From NCBI RefSeq assembly GCF_037975245.1, contig NC_092566.1, positions 7,544,001 through 7,608,000 of the forward strand: 64,000 nucleotides of DNA. The letters are read 5' to 3'. Source of the stretch: Apostichopus japonicus. Taxonomy: Eukaryota; Echinodermata; Holothuroidea; Aspidochirotida; Stichopodidae. Made by a program: the position numbers and the translations under genes. Below, piece by piece: positions 58,001 through 64,000 of the stretch (within the stretch, counting starts at the first letter, position 1; each line of letters starts with the position of its first letter). The notes under the pieces are model-generated. The model did no database searches. It was not told the DNA's origin and saw nothing but the letters and a program-made list of their open reading frames with translations.

Positions 58001-60692
58001 CTTGCAACAACCATATCCAGAGTTAGAAACAAGAAACTGAAATAAAGTATTCAACTATCACTGTGGATTATTTTGTCCTAGTAGACCTGTGGCATTTTCC
58101 ATCATATTTGTGTCATAGGCCTTTGTTCACATTTGAGTTTGCAACGAGAATCAGAATCTTCATGGGAGGTGATATACTGACACAAGACAAGTCCAGATTG
58201 GAGAACAGGTGGTGAATCAACATTGAAAAGAAAGAGCATTACAGAACCGAAGAAATGTCGCAATGATCATTCACAAACCAATTAGCTAGTTATAGTGCTA
58301 CCATGCTTGTTATTGTCCTGCACAAACACTGCAATCCACCATGTATTTATGCAGCAATGATGAAGGCAAGCATTGGAGCTTGTTAATGATATAATCTAGA
58401 TTGCATTTGCAGGGTACTTACACTGCACACGCACTGCTATGTATTTATGCAGCAATGATGAGGGCAAGCAATAGAAGTTTGTAAATGATATAATCTGGAT
58501 CGCCTTTCCAGGGTAGTAACACTGCACTCAAACTGCTATGTATTTACGTAGCAATAATGCGTTCAAGCATTGGAGCTTGTCAATGATATAATCAAGATAG
58601 GATTTGCATGGTACTAACATGGCACTCACACTGCTATGTATTTACACGGTAATGACGAGGGCAAGCAATCGTTGCTTGTTAATGATATTATTTAGATCAT
58701 CTTTGCAGGGTGCAAACACTGCACTCGCACTGCTATGTATTTTACGCATCAATGATTCTAGGGCAAGCAATCGTAGCTTGTTAATGATATAAACTAGATT
58801 GCATTTGAAGGGTACAAACATGACACTCACACTGATATGTATATACACAGCAATGACATGGGCAAGCAATCATTGCTTGATAATGATATAATCTGGATCA
58901 CCTCTGAAGGGTACAAACACTGCACTACCAGTGCTATGTATTTACGCAGCGATAAATCGTAGCTTGTTAATGATATAAACTAGTTTGCCTTTACAGGGTA
59001 CAAACACTGCAACCACATGTATTTATGCAGCAATCGTAGATCGTTAATCTGAATCTTGACCGCCTTTGTAGTGTCAGGATCTTCCAGAGATGGAAACCAC
59101 AAAGTGAGCATTCATGCTACAAACTTGATTGCCCCCTTGTGGTTTCAGATCATCCCCCTAGTGTGCACACAAATCATGTGTGAACAAGGCATTACAGTAC
59201 TTGCAAGTGGTATGGTTGTCTTTGATGGAAATAGATCTTCAAGACTAAACTTAAAATCAATATAAAAAGATTTGAAGATTTTACCTGATATCTTCTTCAT
59301 TTTCAGGGAAACTCCAAAAGGCGATTCTGAGCTGGAGATTTTCTGGGATGGTTGGGTACATTTTTTCGACAACTTCAAATGGAATGTGATGAGCAACTGT
59401 TATAGCTGCCAGCTCACAGAGAGGCAAAACTGAAAAAAACATATATCAATTAATGTTAGGGAAAAAAGGTGAAATATTACAAAAATGAACAAAAAAGGAA
59501 AGAAAGATAGAAAGAGTCAAGATTAACACTTAATTGAAAGATAAGTAAAGTCAGCTAGTGTGCAATTCTTAGATGTACTACAGTCTAAAATTCTTAGTTA
59601 GAATTCTGGAAGAACCATGTTATTAATGTCAGTAAAAGATACTTGATTTCAACCAACTTCTTGATAAGATTTCTGTTTCTCCTTGGTTATGTACAGATGA
59701 TATCTTTACTAACATTGTGCTTGTTATCAAGGACTTTAGTGGAAGTTTCAAGTCAAGCAAACTGTTTGAAGAGCCTTGGCTTGTGTCTTCTAAGCATTTT
59801 CATAATTCTGCACTTAATTGAAACCATGCAAAGTTTTTGTATAGCATATCTCTGGAACCATGAACTGGTCAATCACATCAGCATGCAAGTTCATCAGGCG
59901 TTGTTTGCAGCTTGCGAGCTCTTTTCACGTGTTCGTGCTACTTTAATTCAAAGTTCTAAACAGTATGAAATGGCAGTCCCTCCTCTGATATCCTAGAGAG
60001 CTCTTTTGTCAAATCTACCACAAGATACATGCTCTCCTTACCCCTTTCTCAGCCTATCCTTACCCTGGTCTCAGCCTATCCTTAATACCCTGGTCTCAGC
60101 CTATCCTTACCCCTGGTCTCAGCCTATCCTTACCCTGGTCTCAGCCTATCCTTAATACCCTGGTCTCAGCCTATCCTTACCCCTTTCTCAGCCTATCCTT
60201 ACCCCTTTCTCAGCCTATCCTTACCCCTTTCTCAGCCTATCCTTAATACCCATTGCTCAGCCTATCCCTAAGTCACTCTTTCCATTGCCTTTGAATGTAC
60301 AGTAGCATATATGAGGGAGCAGATACTTTTTGCATTAATGTGAGATAGTTTAATTGATCCTATTTACTGTCCGTCCAGATACTTTCACTTTCACAGTATT
60401 CAGCTCTTTTCAACAGATTGATAGAACTTTACAAACCTTCGGGATCACTTTCTTCCATGACAGTGATAGTTGATACAGAAGGTCCAACATTCAAATTGAC
60501 TGGTCTGTCGCTGGATCTTTCGCTACCCCCGGGTTTCTTCCAGCCCCTCCAATTATTAGGACAGAGGCTCTCTGTGTCGCTCCCCATCGAGTCATAGGAC
60601 TCGTCCTCGAACCTATCGCTGTCCTCAAACGACTGGTGGTCGCCTTGGTCGTCCCATTCTGTACTGTACTCCAAGAAACTCTCTAGATCCAT
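39219..60692 (-). CDS. ZSWIM8: ZSWIM8 orthologue (SWIM-type zinc finger cullin-ligase receptor), complete 18-exon gene model
   Basis: Coding exons in transcript order: 60692-60437, 59429-59285, 53963-53869, 52449-52196, 51606-51404, 50437-50236, 49835-48615, 47841-47701, 47214-47041, 46648-46462, 45854-45622, 44554-44206, 43449-43242, 42913-42806, 42416-42130, 41800-41589, 41011-40144, 39637-39219. They total 5562 nt, or 1853 residues; human ZSWIM8 is about 1840. Similarity to vertebrate ZSWIM8 runs from the start (SFEDSDRFE, NWRGWKK) to the last exon. The SWIM finger is C190-x-C192...C201-x-H203. Members (EBAX-1, Dora) are substrate receptors of cullin-RING ubiquitin ligases with Elongin B/C. 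They act in the cytoplasm on Argonaute bound to highly complementary targets, causing target-directed microRNA degradation, and in neuronal protein quality control. The C-terminal half is well conserved; residues about 430-790 are low-complexity and poorly conserved. Confidence 0.95.
40144..41011 (-). CDS. ZSWIM8: ZSWIM8 coding exon 17
   Basis: Residues 1426-1714 begin CKEQDADMLEKACMAVEHAA and PEVLFNVAKQWKWLY. A Gln/Pro/His-rich low-complexity middle follows, ending YLHAAYRCGMLAIDIL and PPYGEDIKWLMKIAMKLG. The donor is GTGAGT, phase 1. Confidence 0.95.
41589..41800 (-). CDS. ZSWIM8: ZSWIM8 coding exon 16
   Basis: Residues 1355-1425 contain EGWEGHLTPAEAASVADRAS and LALSCLHHAHALNPNEVNRA. The donor is GTACGT, phase 0. 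Confidence 0.95.
42130..42416 (-). CDS. ZSWIM8: ZSWIM8 coding exon 15
   Basis: Residues 1259-1354 contain VPNQPSEASAFFFFEMAKTV, LLLCAFEIGLYALRLNN and QPNWLSRNYSTHVSWIT, highly conserved. The donor is GTGAGT, phase 1. Confidence 0.95.
42806..42913 (-). CDS. ZSWIM8: ZSWIM8 coding exon 14
   Basis: Residues 1223-1258 contain PAIQGIPSTLLKIGNGASAD. The acceptor is TTTACAG before 42913; only this one keeps frame with exon 15. A second AG 13 nt downstream (exon start 42900) would shift the frame. The donor is GTAAGC, phase 2. Confidence 0.78.
42985..43085. repeat. (TA)n microsatellite in ZSWIM8 intron 13
   Basis: Alternating TA dinucleotides with a few AAATA interruptions run from about 42991 to 43083. 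Confidence 0.95.
43242..43449 (-). CDS. ZSWIM8: ZSWIM8 coding exon 13
   Basis: Residues 1154-1222 begin GMASIDSSAPETTSSDNSPT, a block shared almost unchanged with vertebrates, then a serine-rich tract. The donor is GTAATT, phase 2. Confidence 0.92.
43880..44125 (+). mobile_element. tRNA-derived SINE, copy 2
   Basis: The head is GGGAGTGCTAGCTCAGTGG (A box), with a B box AGTTCGAGTCACTCC, a body sharing TGTATGTCGTCCAG and GACAATTGACAATTCATAATC with 24296-24530, then TGCTTGCAGGAGGATC and an ATACATACATAC tail. It lies in ZSWIM8 intron 12, opposite in orientation to the gene. Confidence 0.87.
44206..44554 (-). CDS. ZSWIM8: ZSWIM8 coding exon 12
   Basis: Residues 1038-1153 begin ILDALLDKQGGK, matching the KILDKLLD block, then a poorly conserved polar linker with YWEKMLARQQKRSK. 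The donor is GTCAGT, phase 1. Confidence 0.88.
44590..45450. repeat. ~30-bp minisatellite in ZSWIM8 intron 11
   Basis: Roughly 28 units built from ACACTTCTACAACCCTAG and TTCACCTGTAGT half-units. Unit length varies because half-units are gained or lost. Confidence 0.93.
45622..45854 (-). CDS. ZSWIM8: ZSWIM8 coding exon 11
   Basis: Residues 960-1037 contain LGFDAAVAALALKTNISEAD and NPLLCEGIRRHRGELALSM. The donor is GTAAGC, phase 0. Confidence 0.94.
46462..46648 (-). CDS. ZSWIM8: ZSWIM8 coding exon 10
   Basis: Residues 898-959 contain VKLNYQEQEIVCLLKRIPL and LLPTMLATYIFDALC. The donor is GTGAGT, phase 1. Confidence 0.93.
47041..47214 (-). CDS. ZSWIM8: ZSWIM8 coding exon 9
   Basis: Residues 840-897 contain HLAFRVCMYGLEVARQPASTKAME, a strongly conserved block. 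The acceptor is CCTAG; the donor is GTTAGT, phase 0. Confidence 0.93.
47701..47841 (-). CDS. ZSWIM8: ZSWIM8 coding exon 8
   Basis: Residues 793-839 begin IKFARAEALFAHGYTQVACD, aligning with the EALHAHGY block, and end PPQGSSNR. The donor GTTTGT after CGG is the choice that keeps phase 0. Confidence 0.85.
48615..49835 (-). CDS. ZSWIM8: ZSWIM8 coding exon 7 (large, mostly disordered)
   Basis: This single 1221-nt exon encodes residues 386-792. It opens IVVWWFYTRTSALHS and continues ASMCDEIVNLWRLACLDP, all conserved, then a Ser/Thr/Asp/Lys-rich low-complexity stretch, and ends PNPFAFIKRTEDGVE. The donor is GTGAGC, phase 0. The frame runs about 120 bases further into the intron; splicing at GTGAGC restores the conserved order. 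Confidence 0.94.
50236..50437 (-). CDS. ZSWIM8: ZSWIM8 coding exon 6
   Basis: Residues 318-385 contain SDVNSLHL, LLKPLRGREPEGIWNLLSIV and RRRDSNAM. The donor is GTCAGA, phase 0. Confidence 0.95.
51404..51606 (-). CDS. ZSWIM8: ZSWIM8 coding exon 5
   Basis: Residues 251-317 begin ILPTAQKLLDELL and include AGAPDPTAGPSAT and DNIKKTLTKFSGPQPVV. The donor is GTAAAA, phase 2. Confidence 0.95.
51725..52090. repeat. Direct duplication in ZSWIM8 intron 4
   Basis: A block with ATTTACATTTCAG, AGGTAGATGTATCTATTG, TTTTAACCTACTTACAT and GATTTTATAGTACAGA occurs at about 51728-51865 and again at 51925-52085. Confidence 0.8.
52196..52449 (-). CDS. ZSWIM8: ZSWIM8 coding exon 4 (SWIM zinc finger)
   Basis: Residues 166-250 carry FDRCRISSCSCTC and KWCSHVVALCLHRM, the CxCx(8)CxH finger (C190, C192, C201, H203), then RAPVSESLSRLQRDQLQKF. 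The segment just before the finger looks about 14 residues shorter than in vertebrates. The donor is GTGAAT, phase 0. Confidence 0.95.
53869..53963 (-). CDS. ZSWIM8: ZSWIM8 coding exon 3
   Basis: Residues 134-165 begin RLYSCLANGSPDEFSKGE, strongly like vertebrate ZSWIM8. It is separated from exon 2 by a 5.3-kb repeat-filled intron. The donor is GTATGT, phase 1. Confidence 0.93.
54528..55159. mobile_element. TTAA-flanked MITE in ZSWIM8 intron 2
   Basis: The element runs 54532-55155 (624 bp) with perfect 15-bp terminal inverted repeats AGCAGCATTTTGCGT/ACGCAAAATGCTGCT. TTAA lies directly outside both ends (54528-54531 and 55156-55159). TTAA duplication is typical of piggyBac-type and some Kolobok-type elements. 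No transposase is encoded. Confidence 0.8.
54845..54873. repeat. 12-bp hairpin inside the TTAA MITE
   Basis: ACCAGGGAGTTG and CAACTCCCTGGT flank a 5-base loop without mismatch, near the middle of the MITE. Confidence 0.75.
56465..56775 (-). mobile_element. Second tRNA-derived SINE family
   Basis: On the minus strand the head is TGGTCAAGTGGTTAAGG (A box), with a B box GGTTCAAGTTC, then CCTTGGGAAGGCACTTTATC, a core-like piece seen in SINEs of many marine animals. The tail region reads GCGCTTTATAAATCC. It differs from the family at 24296 and 43880. Confidence 0.75.
56940..57600. repeat. Tandem array of ~168-176-bp units
   Basis: CATGGATGTGAATGC recurs at 56953, 57121, 57297 and 57473, giving spacings of 168, 176 and 176. 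Shared blocks include TTCACTAGTCTAGG, CCACTGTTGGTATACT and GAAAGTATAGGCCTGGCC. Units 3 and 4 are nearly identical, so the last duplication is recent. Confidence 0.92.
58330..59050. repeat. Tandem array of ~98-bp units
   Basis: About eight units each carry GCTATGTATTTA.GCAGCAATGA, GCTTGTTAATGATATAA and a GGGTA(C/G)AAACACTGCAC block. They start near 58338, 58437, 58531, 58635, 58733, 58830, 58935 and 59015. It lies in ZSWIM8 intron 2. Confidence 0.92.
59285..59429 (-). CDS. ZSWIM8: ZSWIM8 coding exon 2
   Basis: Residues 86-133 contain PLCELAAITVAHHIPFEVVE and IAFWSFPENEEDI. The PLCELAAITV stretch aligns with the Elongin BC-box region of the family, though with Ala where the classical box has Cys. 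The donor is GTAAAA, phase 2. Confidence 0.93.
60040..60262. repeat. ~18-23-bp minisatellite in ZSWIM8 intron 1
   Basis: About eleven copies of CTCAGCCTATCCTTA are separated by CCCTGGT, CCCCTTT or ATACCCTGGT spacers. Confidence 0.93.
60437..60692 (-). CDS. ZSWIM8: ZSWIM8 coding exon 1 (start codon)
   Basis: The ATG is at 60692-60690, only 4 nt after a good acceptor (pyrimidine tract, then CACAG), so the 5' UTR is split. Residues 1-85 contain SFEDSDRFEDES and ESLCPNNWRGWKK, matching the vertebrate N terminus. The donor is GTTTGT, phase 1. Confidence 0.92.
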
Positions 60693-63600
60693 AACTCTGT
60701 GCACGGGAGAGGAAAAGAAAAGAAGGTAGACACTGGATGCAGGGATATATCATCAAAGACACAAAAACTGAAACAAGCAAAACAAAGAATAAAAACAAAG
60801 GAGCATGGTACACCTCATTGTAAGGAGGCTCGTACGCATTACTTTATCTAAACCCACACAACGAAACTTATCTGCACATGTCAAGAGAAAATGTTGTCCA
60901 GAAATTCAAGATATGATATGTAGTACATCTGGATATATTTCTGATCCTACTGTCTAATATGCTGTTTGTAATAGACTGTGCAATGTGTTTTTAAAAGAGA
61001 AAGTTTCCTGCAGCTATGCATAAACGCTCATGATACTTGTACATAATACATGATATATGTATATAGTGCAATATTTAAAAAATGTAAAGATGGGACTGGA
61101 TTTGGAGAATCGCAAATCCAGATAATCAATGACGCAGATGATCAATGAGATGGTTGATAAAAGTTCAGATAATCCATGTTTTACCGTGCAGTAGGCTATT
61201 TACCTGCTTTTTGGGTCTAATGGGGTTGCACAATGCAATGAACAAGCATATTAGGTTTAATATCTTTCAATCATGGTGTCATGTGTGAATCATGATCTTA
61301 TGGTGTGAACAGTTCTACAATTTTGCTAGACATAAATATCAACTGATAATCTTCTCCATTCTCCAATTGCTTTCAAAATGTCAAGAACTTTACCTAAGTT
61401 TTCTTGCAGCTCTGGATGTCAGTTACCAAGCCCAGTTTTCCAAAATGTTTGGTGATTTACTTATACTCTGCTTGATAGCCGGTAAACACAGGGATACAGC
61501 AAAACACTTTAAGTACTTGAACAGCCAAATGGAATACGAAATGGCTATTACTCTTTGTCTGTTTTGGCACTTTGTTGTGTGTCATGTTTCCAAATTATTA
61601 ATGATACTTGGAATGGTGATCTCATAAAGTTACATCTACAACTCACCCCCCCCCTTCCCCCCATCAGCCTTTTAATGGCAATTTACGTTAGGTTTGAGAC
61701 ACTCATATTAAAACCAAGATATCATGACATTACTCGTTCAGGTTTCGTGCTGCCTGGTAATATTAAATGTTCGCTGGTTATTCAAATCATCAGTGTTACA
61801 CAACCATAGCATAAGGGACACTGGTCCCTCTGCCTTTCGGCATACAGCTTGTTACCTTGTAAACCAGTCATCAGCAGTTACAAGACTTACATAATTTTCA
61901 GACCAAAATACATGCCAGACGACCTTTTGTCAAAGGTAGTAAAAGAATCAGTGAAGGAGTACCAATTTAACAGTGTAGAAAGAGGAAAGTGAGTAGTTAA
62001 CTTTGTACAGGCTCCATATAGATAGATCTCCCAAATGAGGTATATATTGGCTATAAATACAGTAGAAGTGGCCAAATGAAGTCACCATAAAGAATTATTA
62101 TTATTATTATTTTATTCCTCATTTCCAATTACCATAGTAGGTGTCAATAGCAATATAAACAATATGAAAGCATGAACTATAGGTCTTTAGCACAACTTTA
62201 TGTGTAATTATGAACAAAGCAAAAATGATTCATCAGATGCTATGCAAAATGGTCACAATTTCAATACAATCATGCGAGTGCAAAGATACAAATGCATAGT
62301 GCATTTGTACATGTTGAAACCATATCTTTTAATAAGAGATAAAATTTCAGAGCTCTTAAAATTTGAACACTACATAATTACCTGAAATGAAGACATTTGC
62401 AACATGAAATATACTTGAATACTGACCTGCAATATTATATTGTGAACTTACCTTACCAGGCCCAACTCATGCATGCTTAAACATTAACATAAACAGGCAA
62501 TGCGCTCTTGATAAACAAGCTTAAATTTCCAACTTACATTATATGTAATGTGAATGATTACCAACCACAATTGAGAGATTTGATTTTCCTAATGTTACAG
62601 TTTCATCGATAAAAATGTATGCCAATTAATATACATCTAGCAGTCACCTCTTATGTATCTCTATTAATGTTTGTACATGTATACCGTACATGATAATGAA
62701 ACATGTCAACACAAATAAACAAACCTAAACTTAATACTTTGTGATAATATTGCCATATGTATGTTTCCAACCTAAGGCCTGCTTTATGAACAGTTACAGA
62801 GCAATGTATACCATAAAATTCAAACCACTGATAACCATTTACATTTATGTTGGTGATGGAACATAACACACAAAGGCTAAGCCATCCTAACAAGAACTGC
62901 CCATAAAATTAATCTTGTGTATCTAAGTAATACTACAGATCAATTCATTAATCACTTTTTTTCCTGATAGATGCTCATGAAACTTTCATAAGATCTGATT
63001 TTCCTTGCAGAAGCTTTGTCCAGTGAGTTCTATTGTGCACATCCATTGTCCCATTGCTCTACCAATTGAACAAAGGGACAATGTATGGACTAGCTTGTGA
63101 CTCATCACTTGCGAACAAAATCTTGGCTATTTTGATATAAAATGCATTTGAGTTTGCTTTGCATCTGAATTCGTCTCCTCTTATTACACATCTCACTTGA
63201 TCGATTTCAAGTTACAAATCCACGATCATTTCTTAGATAAACCCAAAGCGAACGTTGGATATGTGACGTAGGGCACAGAGTCTTATCCCTATGTACATAA
63301 CGTTAACTACCGAGTACAGGTTAGAATCACCGGTGTTAAAACTTACGCCAAATCCTTCGAAAATGCTTCAAGAAGACAACGAACAAAACAATCACCATGC
63401 GAGATACCATAAGAATAATAAAGACAAGCTTGTATACAATAATAACGCTAAAATACAATAAAAATCATTAGCTAATCCGAACTTGAGTATTGTATAATCG
63501 AAGTATAAACTGAGTTAGGATCCGTGCAAATTGCAGGCTTCACAGTCTTTACTACAGTACATAGTAGGCATATATCTCTGTCTCTTACAACAAGCAGACA

Positions 63601-64000
63601 CACGGAAAAGTAATGCATAAATGAACCAAACCTGGCCAACATATCGAAGAGAAATCGGAATAAATAAGAAGAATAACTTGTTAGTACCTGTCCATAGTAA
63701 CAGGTCACGTTTTCATGAGCTTCAGAGAGAAAAATCAAACATCTTTAGACGACGGGCGGCTGGTGTATCTCTCTCGTACTATCGGTTTTGTCCAGCTGTT
63801 CCCATTGTACCAGTGTACATATAGTGTAACAATAACAACATGGCCGAATATCTCCGATTGCGTCCGATAGCGTATCGGGAGCTTCCGGGGAACGAAGGTT
63901 GGTGACCTTTGAACAATGAAGTGGGTGTACAAATACTGTGAGGATTGAGTGTGTGTATCGATTCACTTCGTTGTTCTTGGAACCATTATTTTCATGGAAA
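60693..64000 (-). promoter_or_regulatory. ZSWIM8 5' UTR/promoter region (no coding exon seen)
   Basis: The coding ATG sits 4 nt inside an exon with a good acceptor, so a non-coding first exon must lie upstream. Two candidate donors on the minus strand are GTAAGT just below 63347 and GTACTA just below 63688. CpG becomes denser at 63840-63900, which would fit a promoter. No exon with recognisable homology is visible in 60700-64000. Confidence 0.4.
63043..63088 (-). repeat. Inverted repeat around a tRNA D-arm-like sequence
   Basis: CCATTGTCCC and GGGACAATG(TA)TGG flank a segment that on the minus strand reads TTCAATTGGTAGAGC, like a tRNA A box/D arm. No T arm or B box follows, so it is not a tRNA gene; it may be a SINE remnant. 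Confidence 0.4.

Overview
The window is nuclear DNA from an animal: intron-rich genes with GT/AG splice sites, short exons in long AT-rich introns, a decayed LINE, tRNA-derived SINEs, MITE-like elements and many minisatellites. The mix of repeats suggests a marine invertebrate deuterostome, perhaps an echinoderm. That assignment is an inference; the sequence does not name the species.

Two complete protein-coding genes could be rebuilt exon by exon, and they face each other (convergent). The first, on the + strand at 6577-26613, has nine coding exons giving a 517-residue carotenoid/retinoid cleavage oxygenase (BCO/RPE65 family) with all four iron-binding histidines. The second, on the - strand at 60692-39219, has eighteen coding exons giving a protein of about 1853 residues. 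It is a full-length orthologue of ZSWIM8 (EBAX-1 in worm, Dora in fly), the SWIM-zinc-finger substrate receptor of a cullin ubiquitin ligase that drives target-directed microRNA decay. Reading phase closes at every junction of both models. The two genes have no evident functional link; they are neighbours.

Layout: 1-1100 is a degenerate CR1/L2-like LINE on the - strand. 1238-2808 is a non-autonomous DNA transposon. 5078-5692 is a MITE. 6577-26613 is the BCO gene, whose introns hold a 12-bp minisatellite, a palindromic pair of tRNA-like units, a ~200-bp tandem array, a hAT-like element, a 24-bp-TIR element with a hammerhead-like motif, a 31-bp minisatellite and a tRNA-SINE. 26614-39218 is a 12.6-kb stretch without a recognisable gene, probably holding both 3' UTRs plus tandem duplications and a 44-bp minisatellite. 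39219-60692 is ZSWIM8, whose introns hold two SINEs, a TTAA-flanked MITE, a 30-bp minisatellite and three further tandem arrays. 60693-64000 is the ZSWIM8 5' region.

I found no new multi-gene system. The most unusual structures are non-coding: the palindromic tRNA-like repeat at 8303-8571, the TIR element with a hammerhead-like core at 17990-18415, and the TTAA MITE at 54528-55159.
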